Part shown: piece by piece, positions 11,731 to 23,528 of the stretch
How positions within the stretch are numbered: the first letter of the stretch is position 1
Layout: each line of letters opens with the position of its first letter
Assembly (NCBI GenBank): GCA_002682825.1
Contig: NOKP01000017.1
Coordinates: 620,001 to 684,000 of the forward strand
Direction of reading: 5' to 3'
DNA length: 64,000 nucleotides
Source: Neonectria sp. B-13
Taxonomy: Eukaryota; Ascomycota; Sordariomycetes; Hypocreales; Nectriaceae
Translations under genes and position numbers: made by a program
Notes under the pieces: model-generated
What the model was told of the DNA's origin: nothing
Database searches by the model: none
What the model saw: only the letters and a program-made list of their open reading frames with translations

Positions 11731-12514
11731 TGTGAACGTTGCAGATGAGCAGTAGATAAGTTGATGTGCCCGCCGTTGAGGTAAGTCTTTTTATCTTTAC
11801 AAATCGCACTGAGATGAGTAAGACGAAGTTGTGGACACACAGTCTAACTAGGCGGTCAGCGCTTGCAGAAACGGATTTGTTAGTTACGGCGCTATCTGAG
11901 CTTTTCTCCTGTTCCGTTTCTACTTAGTTCGTGATGTACCTCGATAAGGAATTTCAAGCCTACATCATGAAAACGACATGCAAGAAAGATCATTTTGACT
12001 ACCCAGCAGCACACACGAGTAGGTCTGTGGGGCGGAATGAAAGAACGCACAATCAGGCGAGGAGGCAGGCATATTGCTAAAAAGAAAAGTGGGACTTTGA
12101 GGAGATCTTGGTCAAAGTGTTATGAACCGTAATATGAGGCTGTCCTCTCGGTTGCCAACGGCGAAAGAGTCGCTGAGATTCAGGATCGAGGAGACAAGAT
12201 TTACGACTTCCCAGGCGCGGCCCCAAAACACTATACCACTGGTCACTTCAAGTACGAAACTGTTGAGCATGCACATATTCCGGCATGAAAGACCGCGGCC
12301 CCTTCATCTTCCGCAGTTGGCGATGTGCCCCTTGCACGAGCACCTCGTGAGCTCTGCACCTGATGGTCTTGCGACCCCTTCCTTCGGATTGCCTCGGCTG
12401 CCTGCTTTTTCAGTCGATCTTGCCCGCCTGTCTTGCTTGTTTGTCTTGCCGGTCTGTCTCGCCCACCATCTAGCCCCATCTCGACCGTCTTCACGTCGTC
12501 AACAACCGGTCAAG
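11731..12514. other. intergenic region
   Basis: This lies between the divergent 5' ends of the cupin gene and the LysM pseudogene. No feature could be assigned. A pyrimidine-rich run just before the LysM start is typical of fungal leaders. Confidence 0.5.
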
Positions 12515-14375
12515 ATGCCAACATCAATGGCGCTTCGCAGTGCATCTTCCTCCCTGTTACTGGGCGTTTAACTACAGATTGTCATTGCCCAAGACAATAG
12601 CCCAGGTGGACATGTTCAAAGGCCAGCCCGACAACTGCAATGCCTGGCACACCATCGTAGAAGGCGATACCTGCGCTACTGTCCCAGAATTATACGGCAT
12701 TAGTCGTGATCAATTCCTGGAATGGAATCTGGCTGTATCAGACGACTGTTCGCAGAACTTCTGGCTTGGAAACGCCTATTGTGTAGGTGTTAGCGAGGCG
12801 GCGTCGACGGGCTCTTCTTCCGTCATCTCAACCACTTCGAACTCAGAGCCTGTCACTACCAGCTCAGTGCTCGTCACCACCAGTCTTACGACTGCCTCCC
12901 AAAACACAACGTATTCCATTCGGGAGCCCATCGTTACTTGGAATATCACTGTTCCAACCACCGACACCGCATGGCCTCCAACAGCAACCCAGGCTGGACA
13001 GCCGGCTGCATGCAATCGCTGGCACCTTGTCGTGGATGACCAGACGTGCGAAAACGTCATGAACAAGTACTGTAGATTTATGACATTAGAGCAGTTGTGA
13101 GTAGCTCTTTAAGCGGGTTTGAAAGAGGCTTTGAACTCACCGTACGTTCCAACAGGCATGAATGGAACCCTGAGCTCCACCAAGATTGGTCGGGTTTGTA
13201 CGCAGATTATTGGATCTGCGTGAGTGTGCGTGGAATTTGGCCAGAGCCAGACCTCCAGTGGTCTACTTCAACGTCGGATTTCACGCCGCCACCAGAGCCG
13301 ACTTCTCATGAGCTGACGGTTTACCCCACGGCCAACTCGAGCTTCTCACCCGTGCCGTCTCATGGCCCCATGCCCGAGAGTTGCAAACACTTTCACCAGG
13401 TCGGAGCTTATGAGAACTGCGAGGCCATCCTCGACATTTACAACTACGTCACCAAAGATCAGTTCTTTGAGTGGAACCATGTCCTTGATGGGGATTGCAA
13501 TGGTCTTTGGTCAGGCAACTGGTATTGTGTTGGAGTCTACGAGAGTGGGAACCCCATGCCTCCCACTGTGACAGCCACACCATCACCGGTTCCGACAGGA
13601 AGTCCGGGCGATTGTGCGGCTTGGTATCTCACAACCCTCGACGATACTTGCGACCTCACCGCCAGCATATTCGGCACCTTTGATGTCGAGGACTTCATTG
13701 CTTGGAATCCGTCAGTGCTTGAGGATTGTACAGACATCGAACAAGACACATGGTACTGAGTTGGCAAGGCAGACACGCCAACCACGTGGACTGATGGCGC
13801 CCCAACTCCAACCGCCCCTGGAGACGGCATTTCCACACAGTCTGGCATCTCGGAGGAATGCATCAGCTATTTGCTCGTGTCCGAAGATGACACGTGCAAG
13901 TCGATTGCTGCCGCCAACAGCATCACTGAGGAGAACCTGATAGATTGGAATCCAGCGCTCGGGCTACAGTGTGACGGTTTAGATGCCGACTAATACATCT
14001 GCGTCGGCATAGATACAGACGAGTCCGTCACTACGGCTACGTTGACGCCCACTGAGACGGAAACCAAGACGTCTTCAACCCAGCAATCTAGCACAACCTC
14101 AGGTAATGAGCCTATCACCACCCCTTCTCCTGTCCAAGAGGGCATGACGTCCGAGTGCCGGCGGTTCTACCTGATGCAATCCGATGACCTGTGTTGGTCT
14201 ATGGCCCAGTCTGCTAGAATCAGTACCGAGTAAGTTTGAAATCAACCTTGCTGGTGTTAAAGCTAGACGCTGACCCTTTTGTAGCCAATTCATTGAATGG
14301 AACCCGGCTGTGGGCACAGAGTGCGGCAACCTCTGGCCAGACTACTATTACTGCATTGGAATCGCGGAGCGGTGA
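12515..14375 (+). pseudogene. six-module LysM (chitin-binding) secreted protein gene with two in-frame stops
   Basis: Probable secreted LysM protein, a family that binds chitin oligomers and can shield hyphae from host recognition. A short signal-like start (MPTSMALR, hydrophobic SSSLLLG) begins at 12515. It joins the modules only if an unusually short 40-nt intron (about 12567-12606) is removed. Introns 13097-13155 and 14230-14284 restore the WNP motif of modules 2 and 6. Six cysteine-bordered modules follow, each ending in a WYCVG-like sequence, separated by Ser/Thr/Pro linkers. Module 4 reads TGA where the conserved Cys of WYCVG belongs (about 13757). Module 5 reads TAA in place of a Tyr codon before YICVG (about 13991). 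The remaining frame is open on both sides, so the loss looks recent. A real product truncated at module 4 is possible. Confidence 0.7.
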
Positions 14376-14861
14376 CAACCATTACAAGTTGGCCCCCGGT
14401 GCCGACATAATAGAAAGTTGAACTGTTATTTTAGGAAGAATCTTTCTGGATGTTACATTGCACAGCCAGCTATACGAATTAAAGTAGTTGTGAGTGTTGA
14501 GTATTTTGAGGAATGGTTTTGGCCAAGACCCTTGTACGTTCAAGCAAGCCACATTGTGGAGACTTGCTTTAGATTAACTAGCTAGTATAGTTCGAAATCT
14601 GTTGATTGGACCTCGCCGCAAGACCGACCCCTATCCTCTGAAAGTTGCACTATGTAGCTATCAATGCGACTTGAGTTCAGCCTGTACAGTGCGTGTTATG
14701 AGCAATTGCTACTGTAGCGTCACCCCTTCTACTTCCTTTAAACGAGCCGCACCCTGCAACTTATCACGCGGGTTGTCCTCTATCTCTCCCCATCATTTTT
14801 GTCCCCCACTACCACTAATACCACCTCACACTACCACAGCTTCTCCAGCATCACCCCCATC

Positions 14862-16136
14862 ATGAAGTTCAAGGTCGGGAATTGGCTTGAAGGCAAACTT
14901 GGCAGGAGACGCACGCACTCGGCGCGCCCGGAGGAAAATCCCACAGATCTCCCTTGGCTTCCTAGCACGCGGCCGTACGCGTTGACCCCATCGTCCTCGA
15001 AAGAAGTCTTGACGTCCGGCTCCCCGCTCTTCGAGAAGCTTCCCAGAGAACTGCGATATCAGATACTTGTCTTAGCCTTTGGCGACGCCAACGTGCACAT
15101 GGACCTCTCCTTTGTCCATCCCGCGGCTGCCCTAGCCCCTGGTTCTTGGCCCATCATCAGCCATGCTGGTATCGATTCCGTCGGACACTCAATTCCGCCC
15201 GTGGTGAATTGGGATCTCAGCGTGCCCAAGTCCTGGCAATGGTGGGGCTCCGTATGCCATCGAGTAATGCCTCATCACCGAAGATTCTCGTCAGATCGGT
15301 ACAAGGGAGTCCCAGAGCCTGGAGACGATTACTGTCGACTGGGAGCGCAGCATCGCTGCGAGCTTTGGCCGGGCGAGTATCCTCTGAAGTGCCATATTGG
15401 CATTATGGGTTGGCTGTTAAGCTGTCGCCAGGCGTGAGTGTCAAAGACCTGAAACTCGCCTGAACCTGCCCCCGAGCTAATAGAGTCATGTAGTTATACC
15501 GAGGGTATCCATATTCTTTATACAACAAACACCATCCACATGTCAGGCTACGCCCTCGTCACGCACCTCCCTCAGCTTTTGCCATCCCAGCGGTTGTGCG
15601 ACATTACATCTCTTGAAATCGTCTGGCCACTCAAGTTACGCCAAGGACCACGTTCAAGCGCAATCCCTGAAGAGGAACCTCTGGAGAGCATTCTCACCAT
15701 ACTGTCTGCCAACTTCCCCAATCTCACTCGTCTACACCTGGCACTTAAGACGAACGAGCGCGAATTTCGCCGCGTCGACTTCCAGGGCATCTTCAGGCCT
15801 GTAGACGCATTCGTGCGCCGCAGTAGACCGGGCCTTCACCAATTCACCATCTCGCCTTCACGCAGCGTCTTCACCCCGTTCTACGAAGCCCTTCACGAAG
15901 AGTTGAGGGCCAAGCTAGGGGTACATCAGATATCACGCCTGCCTTACGAAGTCTGGCGTAACATAAGTGGCAGTTTCATCTTGTCCCAGATCATTCCAGG
16001 CAAAGGCATTATGTCGAGCCCTTACCCTCAGCCGCCGACTCCGACGCCAGGCATTGAGACTGTCGGGGATGGATACTGGATCTTAGCTGGTAACGTAGAC
16101 GACGAGGTACCCCAGAGGTATTGTACATTATATTAA
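14862..16136 (+). CDS. DUF7730-like protein of unknown function
   Basis: Exons 14862-15433 and 15494-16136 give about 404 residues. The first exon ends in GWLLSCRQA and the second begins YTEGIHILYTTNTIH after a 60-nt intron. Together these form the block typical of the fungal DUF7730 family (F-box-like LPRELRYQIL, then CRQAYTEG..LY..N). Charged linker residues precede the domain and a proline-rich segment lies near the C-terminus. No transmembrane segment or signal peptide is visible. Members are common and uncharacterised in ascomycetes. It lies between two LysM loci with no evident functional link. Confidence 0.7.
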
Positions 16137-16812
16137 GATACGGCATGTATTGTATTCATCAATGTAATGTAAGGTAGCTGCGCTGATATCGATGCTAGAG
16201 CGGTTCACCATGAGCGAGGTGGTGGTCTTAAGAACCATGACGCGCCACCAGTCAGATATGGCTTTGCTGCATCGTAGAAAGACCTATGCGTCACCAAGAG
16301 AGTCTAAGAATAGAGAATATTTCAGAGGGGAGTCGTTTTGACATCAATCAATGCTACGCTTGGATAGTATACTGGACGCTTTTCATTTCAGCGAGTTTAA
16401 CATCCTTTATTCTCGTTCTTCCATTTGCCCATTGAAGCAGTCATCAACTATCTATCAGGTCATAATCGTCACGTACATCATTTAAAACAGTTGTACTGAC
16501 TGAATTAGTACCAGGCTTTGTTGTCGCTTAAGTCATGCCACTTAAGTAAAAACACTGCTCAGGCAAGGTCGCCGAGCATTTTCCCATTCCAGACGAATTA
16601 TTACACAATTGTCGTTACGCAGACGCCCGTCGACGTCAAACTTTGCCCACCTCGATATAACGACTGCGTCTGGGGGGCTGTCCTATATAGGACTTGTTGA
16701 CTTGTTCTAGAGTAACTGGAACCAATCCTGCTTTACTGATCCTACGACTGGAGGGAACTGCAATGGTAAGACGTCTCCATAGATGTTTGAATTCCCCATA
16801 TTAACCTTGGTA
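16137..16812. other. region with possible 5' exon remnants of the second LysM gene
   Basis: Two short cysteine-bearing stretches, about 16590-16700 and 16710-16764, look like LysM-protein N-terminal pieces. A GT-AG intron (16765-16813) follows the second. Joined at these sites the frame runs into a stop, so no intact start can be supported. Confidence 0.35.
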
Positions 16813-16813
16813 G

Positions 16814-17363
16814 ATGTTCTCTGAACACTACCACCGCGGGATCTCAAGTCGTCGATCCGCCCTCTGGTATGACGGTGGTCAATGGCACTACTTTGGACTG
16901 CGGCGAGTGGTACAATAACGACGGCAGCCTCACTTGCGTGAAAACCTGCATTGCGTACCAGATTGCCATCAACCTCTTCACCGCGGCCAACCCCTCGCTA
17001 AACAAGACGACATGCGACGCAGACTTGGTGACGGGTGATTCGTACTGCATTGATCCACTGGATGGCTGGGACTGGGTTTCGACTACTAACAATACCACTA
17101 TGGCGTCGACCATGGCTGCTCCAACGTCGACCACGGCTACTTCAGCGACCAATATTTGGAGCAGCGGCGTCACTCCCAGCCCGACGGAGCCCGGAATCGT
17201 CAATGGATGCACGGCGTGGCACTACGTCGAGGACAGCGACACGTGTTGGTCCATTACGCAAACATATGGCATCACTGAGGCCGACTTTTACTCATGGAAT
17301 CCGGAGGTCGGCGACACTTGCGCTGGTCTCTGGCTGCATTACTACGTCTGTGCTGGGGTTTGA
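16814..17363 (+). pseudogene. LysM-domain protein, 3' part; 5' end cannot be joined in frame
   Basis: The open frame gives about 180 residues with two LysM-like modules. The first runs from CGEWYNNDGS to YCIDP. The second runs from CTAWHYVED to YYVCAGV and contains SWNPEVGDTC. They are separated by a Thr/Ser/Ala-rich linker. The C-terminal stop directly after the last module is normal for the family. No signal peptide or start is found upstream in frame, and the candidate preceding exon produces a stop on joining. It may be a decayed gene or one whose 5' splice sites I have misread. It is one of two damaged LysM genes within 5 kb. Confidence 0.5.
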
Positions 17364-17712
17364 GGGCGGGCGAGGCATCAACGTATCGTTAGTGGCATGC
17401 AGATTCGTCGTAACGGGTGATATATGTATTTAAAGAGTCATTTACAGGGTAATGGATAAGTTATTGACTCATTATGTGTGTCACGCCGGTTTCGTTAATC
17501 GTCAATCCGCCTCCACCTTCATCAGCCTCCTTGTAATTAACTAATTAATTAGTCGTTCCATAGGTCAGGGGTTTGTTCATCGTCCGAGTTAGCCGTGCGT
17601 GTCCGCCGGCAGGTTCCACTCTCTACAGATATAACACTCGAGAACCAGTGCATGATTGCCAAAAGGCCAGGCTCACCCTTTCCTACCTTACCTACACCTC
17701 CTGTAAGCCATA

Positions 17713-18723
17713 ATGGATTCAGAACCTCCGCCGCCTGCAGCACAATCTCCATACCGCAATTTTCATGAGAGCGCCCAGATTTAGGCGAGGAGGAAGAGGT
17801 CCAGAACCCCATAAATGTCGTTCAAGGTGATAGCACCGTTCTCTACGAAAAAGAATACCGGCCGCTCTTGAGAGTAATTATTCACCAGAATGATTTTGCT
17901 CTCCTTCGTCAGTATCTGGACAAGTATCGTTTTGCTCTGAGTCCCTTGGACGGGCCTCCAGAGTACAGAGACGTGTTTTGGGCTGCTGCCAGCAGCGGGA
18001 GTGTCGACGCCCTCCGGCTTCTCCTGGAGCATTACCGCTCCTGTTTGACGCAGGGACAATCTCCCCAGGACCGGGGCTTCTTGCTGCTGAATGTGGCATC
18101 CGCGTCTGGCCGCCCCAACGTTGTGCGATTCCTCCTCGACGCCCAACCATCATACGCCGACATTCACGCTAGAGACGGTTATGATTGCACTGCACTCGCT
18201 TCAGCCGCATCTCTGTGTGGAGACGGAAGGGTTCAGCAAAGTCCTTGGAAGCGCAAACACCTCGATCGAAGCGATGAGGTAATGCATCTGCTCCTTGACA
18301 GAGGTGCAAATGCTTGCCACCCGTCTCGGACCAGCCCCTCGAGACTGTGCTCACCCTGGCCGTGGGCCTGGCTTCTCCCGAGTTGATCGAAGACTCATCG
18401 AGGGAGGAGCCGATGTCTGCGCGAAGACGACTCCAAAGCAGAGCGTCGACATATTCCCTAATCCAGAAGACCAAGTCCAGGATGTTACGGCCGTTTTTGC
18501 CGATAGCTTTTATGCTAATGCCGATGGGATCAAAGTCCTCTTTGATCAACAAGGAAGCCATGTTGACATTGCAGACATGGTATCCGAACCCGACAGTTCT
18601 GGATGCTTACCTCTGCACTGGGCTGCGAGGAACCCCATATTTGACAATATAGTCGTCACGGATCATGTTCAACGAATCGTTAACACTATGGAAATGCAGC
18701 GCACTTCCATTGTACATTACTGA
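17713..18723 (+). pseudogene. ankyrin-repeat protein gene with several frameshifts, truncated
   Basis: A start at 17713 (MDSEPPPP) is followed after about 20 codons by a frame change near 17775. A long frame then carries ankyrin-like repeats (GSVDALRLLLEHY, GRPNVVRFLLDAQ, DEVMHLLLDRGANA). Near 18312 the coherent sequence moves to another frame (SDQPLETVLTLAVG). Near 18390 it moves again (RRLIEGGADVCAK, then LPLHWAARNPIFD). It stops at 18723 in mid-repeat. Three frame changes and a truncated end make it a pseudogene. The intact relatives are cytosolic repeat proteins of unknown role. Confidence 0.7.
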
Positions 18724-18853
18724 GTAGGAACTCTAAGAAGCATTCTTTTACGCATGGCTGTTGGGCAGTGAATTTTAAAACAAAAAAAGGGGTCTTGAAT
18801 AATGCAATTTATATTATAAATAAAACAGCAAGGAAAAAAGGATCGCAGGACTA

Positions 18854-21800
18854 TTACTTGTGCACATGGTTATCACTTAAGCCACACCCAGTCGATAGTT
18901 GGGCAGTCTTATGCTCCAGCTTCTTCTTCGAGTGGCCAAGGCAAGGGCAGTAATGCTCGTGTTTCTTTTCCTTCTCCTTGCCAGCCTCACCGTTTGGAAG
19001 TTGAGCAGCCTTGTCCTCGGCTTCAACTTCCGCATCAGCGCAAGCGCAAACAACAGGAGCAAATGTCCCTCCGACAGTGCTGGGGCCTTGCGGCTGATAC
19101 CACGGCGGGCAGAAATCCGGAAGAGTCGGAGTAGTTTTGACTCTACCATATGGATGGTTGTCCACCTCGTAATTTGATTCGCCAAACCCATCGAAGCGAA
19201 TCTTCCACGTCATGGGGAAGGGCACGAATTCATCCCAGGTTGGCGTAAGGTACGTATCGGCTTCAGGTCTCAGGATGTCATCGGTGAAGATCTTCTCAGC
19301 CTCTTTGTCCTTCAGACGCTTCACTTGCTCCCTGATCCAGTCCACCCGCATGGGCGCCATGTAGTTGGCGTAACCCTCGAGGGTTGAATCGAGAAGAATC
19401 TTCTTGAGTCTTCCCTGTGCATCGTGGCCGCGACGGAGATTCTTCATCTGAGCCATGAACTTGATCATCGAGGTCAACGAGAGCGTGGCGAAGCGTCTTG
19501 GCGAGAAGACACCATACTTGTCGGCAATGCTGAGCTGGGAGGTCAAGAATTGGACCTCTGCCTCATCGCTGTTGACCTCTGCTTCGGCAATGGCCTTTGA
19601 CTGTGAATTCTTGTCAGTCCAGAGTTTAAGAGGGGCTGTCATTGGGATGCGCTTACAAGGTCGAGAATGACCGTCTCTCCCTTCTTTACCTCGACCTTCT
19701 CTCCTTCCGTTGTCCATCCAAATGCATACTTGTCCGCCACGATGGCCTTGCGTACGATTGGCAGTCGAACCGTTGCTTGGGCCATCACTTGGATCATCTG
19801 TTCAAGCTCTTTATCGGCATTGCACGAAGTGCTGAAGGCAGATGTTTGAACCTCGATCCACTTTGGCTTTGATTGAATGGTAAGTGGTGGAGAATCAGCG
19901 GCCTTGTAAAGCTCCTCCATGTAGCCGTCCAATGTAGCCGTAAACTGGTGACAATTAGCGTCTGCAAGCCGAGCAAACCCTTGGATCACTTACTGAAACG
20001 ACCGCGTTGTAGGCAAAGTCGAGACAAATGAGGAGGAGGATAGCAGCGGCCTTGCGTTGGTCCTTCTCATAGTCCAAGACCTGCTTCGCGACGAAGACTC
20101 CAAGTTCATGCATAGAATTGTTCTGCTTCTTGCCGAACAAGGCCCTTGTGATGTCCCATTGGTTGGCCTCCCAGATGGTTCCTTTCTGGGTCAAGTCGAT
20201 CAACTTTTTCATGGAAGTTTTGAAAGCCAGGCGACGCTGCATCCACTTTGTTTCGTCCGCGTTGTACGTCAGGAAAACCTGGCAGTTCGTGATGTGCTGA
20301 TAGATCTCGTTCTCGCTGTACGTGTCCTTAACTTCGGTGGCAACTTTGCGCAGCTTGTTCCCGAAGCCAAGGAAGTCAGCGACATATCGCGTGACTACGG
20401 GAATGGCAAAACTGTCGAAAGGTCAGTCGGGCTCTGAGACTGCAGTCGAAGCAAGGGTTGCGAAACTTACTCTCTAGTGGCATCAATCTGGAATGTCGAA
20501 TTTGTCATGGAAATCGACTCTCTCTTGACCATATACCTCATCAACTCGTCAAGATACTTCTTCAAATCCACCTCAACATCCTCCACGTAATCTTCTAGGA
20601 TCTTGGGTGAGATTGTAGGCGGCTTCTGGTCTGGGTCCAAAACGGCTCCCACCACCGGTGGCAAGTTCGCCTCATAGCAATATGCAGGGTTCGTGAAGTT
20701 CTTGCTCTGTTCTCCCTGCAAGACGATGGAGATGTCGTCGAATTTGTCAAGATACCACGGCTTCTGGGGCTTCTGCACTTGGGCCACAACGATGTCGGTC
20801 TTTGGCTTCTTTGGCTTGTCTGATTGCTCCTCTGCTGTCTCCTTGAATTGGTCACCGTAGCCTTGAGCCTCTGCGTAAATCGCGTTTTGCTTCGCCGTGT
20901 AAAACGGGTGGAAGAATCGGATGGTGTCGGATGGGAACCATCCCGGGAAGGCACGTTGAATCAAGCGGTGGAAGACTGAGCTCTTGCAAATCTTATCGTT
21001 TGGTGTGACTTCCTTCATTCCCCATGAGGTCAGGGAATTTGTGTTCCAGTCAACGGTGTAGAAACGATCCGATCGGACGAGGGTGATGGCATCCGAGAAG
21101 ATGGCAGACCAAAGCGCAGAGCTTGCCTCGCTCGGGCCAGGGTCCAATCCCATGTATTCGTCTGATTCGCAGAAGATGCCAGGATACAACTCAATCTTGT
21201 CAGGATGCTCATAGAGATCTCGGAGAGCGTTCTGGATCTCCACGTTCTTTGTCACGCTTTCGAACGTCGCATGTCTTGGCAAGTCGAAGAAATCTCTGAA
21301 GTCGTTCAACGTACCGGTTTCCCAACGACGCGCTTGCAGGATACCCATGATCTCCACTGCCTTGAGACACTTGGGGACATTGCGAGGGCCAAAGTTGGAG
21401 ATAGGATCGTCCATCGCGGAGGTGAGTGCATCCAGCATCTGGCGGTCGTCGAAAAGATTTGTGATGGAGTTTCGCGTGAAATGCTTAGACTTCTTGGCTT
21501 TCTCTTGAGCAGCACCATTCTTCTTTGGTGTTTCCGTGTCAACAACACCATCCATGGATATTCCGCTGTCCGAACCATTCTCGCATGTTTCGTTGTGAGC
21601 ATCTGAGTCCACGAGCGGCCTCTTGACAGCAACTCCATTGCTGGTTGTTGCGCTGCTACCCTCACCATGCGCAGGTGCTGGCTTGGGTGGATCTGGGATA
21701 CCAAACGTCACTTCCCATGGCTCACGCTCCCTTTTGCCCTTCTTCTTGTCTTCTTCGGCCTTTTGCTTAATTGCCGCCATCGCCTGGAGGAAAACTGGGA

Positions 21801-23528
21801 GCGGTGTATTGCTTGGGTCCTTGAACCCCAACACTTTCTCCATGAACTCCTCGGTGTACGCCTCGTCCTTGAGAGAAATGGCACAGTGGAAGCGGTACAG
21901 CAGATTGAATTCGACAGTGACCTGGTTGCCGATGCCGCGACTCGTCTTCTTCTGGTCAAAGTCGGCGCGAGGATCAAGAGTGAAGTTGGTGTTGAACTGG
22001 TGGAAGCCCATCAATGCTCGCAAATAGTCATGGACGGAGATCTGGATGTACATGCCGCAAGTGATGAGGCGAGCGGTGTTGAAGAGGTCATCGTCTTGCT
22101 TGTTCCAAGCGGCGTCCCAGGCAGCCTCGAAATCCTTGCACTTGGTTTCGAAATCTTCAAGTTTCTGGGGACATTCGTTCTTGAGCTTCAGCTTCTTTTC
22201 TTCGAGGAGAAGTTCGATAGCTTTTGTCAACTCAATGATATCAAGAGACTGTTGTCCCAGTTTATCTGCGGCCTCTCGCTCTGCTTTCTCTGCAGGGGTT
22301 TCTTGTGGCTGCCCGGGAGGGGCTTCCGGTGCTTCTCGAGGTCTTGCTGCTTGAGCATCTCTCCATACCTTCTCATACTCAGCGCACAGCTTGTGGACAT
22401 TGGCATCAAGATCCTCCTTTTGGCCGTACATATTGCGATCAGGGAGATGTTCCTTGATCAAAGAGACCAGCTTCGTCTCTTCGTACATTGCTGGAACTTG
22501 GAAACGGCCGTTCTCATTAATCCGAAGGAGCTGTCTTGCGGCATAGTTATGATATCGGTTATACATGACCAGCATGATGCAGACGCCGGGTGGCTGCCTT
22601 AATAATCGGTCTTCTGCAAATGTGTCTGGCTTTAAAAGACCGAGCTTGTACTTATCGTCTCGAACCTTGTGCTGCATCTCTGTGGTGTATCCATAGAGAG
22701 GAGACAAGTCGAGGTAGGACGAGCTGTCGGAAATATTCTTGTCGTTGTCATTCGTTCTGAAAATATCGTGGATGATGATGGTTGCATGATAGATGAGCAT
22801 GGCAGAAAGTCCCGACTGGCTCTCCCGACCACCTTCCTCTCTTGCCATCAACTTGTCAAAGAGGTCGGAAGGGTCAGGTAGAGCGCCGAGCGAAGCTGTT
22901 TTTGACGGCACTGTTTTGGCGTATGGAGCACCTGCTTGACCAAGATGCGGATTGATGGCGCTGTTGAACTTGCCGTCCGCAGTTCGGTACTGGAAGGCAT
23001 CGCCGAGGTACGTCAACGGTGCTGCTCAAAGTCAGATTAGCTCCAATGGCTGTTGATTAGACACTCAAACTTACGGTGCAGCATCTTGTCATATTTGTCC
23101 CTCACTTGACCATCGATGAGCTTTTGCCGTTGGACGCTGTTATCGGAAAGACTGCCTGCAATTGTTGCAAGACTTTGTCCCTACACTCAGTGTCAGCAAA
23201 CAGTCTGTCGAGCACCATCAAGACAGCTTACGTCAATTCCAGTGCCCTTGATGTATCCATCGGCGGTCCGCTTCAGCGCTGGCCAATTGCTGGGCTGAAG
23301 GACGGCCTTCACATCTTCCCACAAGCCAACCGTGGGAACAATTAAATTCTGTGTGGGCGTTAGTAGTAGAAATCAAAGAAAAAAGTGCCTCTCACTTACC
23401 CCGATGAGGTTGTCCCCGTGGAACTTTGCGTATTTCTCGTCATTTTCTTTCTTGTTTCTGAGCTGCAAGGTGAGTTGCATCAGATCATCTTGCTTGCTCA
23501 TGGGCTCCTCTGCTGTATGACCATTCAT
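18854..23528 (-). CDS. psi-factor-producing-type fatty-acid dioxygenase (Ppo / linoleate diol synthase family) with degenerate P450-like domain
   Basis: Fusion of an animal-heme-peroxidase-like dioxygenase and a P450-like domain that oxidises C18 fatty acids to oxylipin signals. Exons from the start are 23528-23400, 23348-23232, 23180-23075, 23021-20471, 20411-19994, 19944-19657 and 19600-18854, giving 1,451 residues, longer than the usual roughly 1,080-1,150. The distal heme His lies in IIIHDIF (about residue 202), followed by SSSYLDLSPLYG. The catalytic Tyr and proximal His lie in LLYRFHCAIS (about 494-497). About 120 extra residues, rich in Pro, Glu and Lys, sit between these two sites. 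A second Ser/Lys-rich insert is at about 21480-21680. In the P450-like part the expected heme-thiolate Cys region reads SPRRFATLSL, with no Cys. The dioxygenase is therefore probably active, while hydroperoxide isomerisation is doubtful. Confidence 0.88.

Noticed and set aside
13740..13770. TGA at a conserved Cys codon of a LysM module read as selenocysteine
   Set aside because: Ascomycetes are not known to have selenocysteine machinery, a TAA stop occurs in the next module, and no stem-loop element was seen. Loss of function is simpler.
21667..22602. 311-codon plus-strand open frame over the dioxygenase gene
   Set aside because: It is opposite conserved heme-peroxidase sequence and its product has low-complexity Leu/Ser/Cys content, so it is an antisense shadow.
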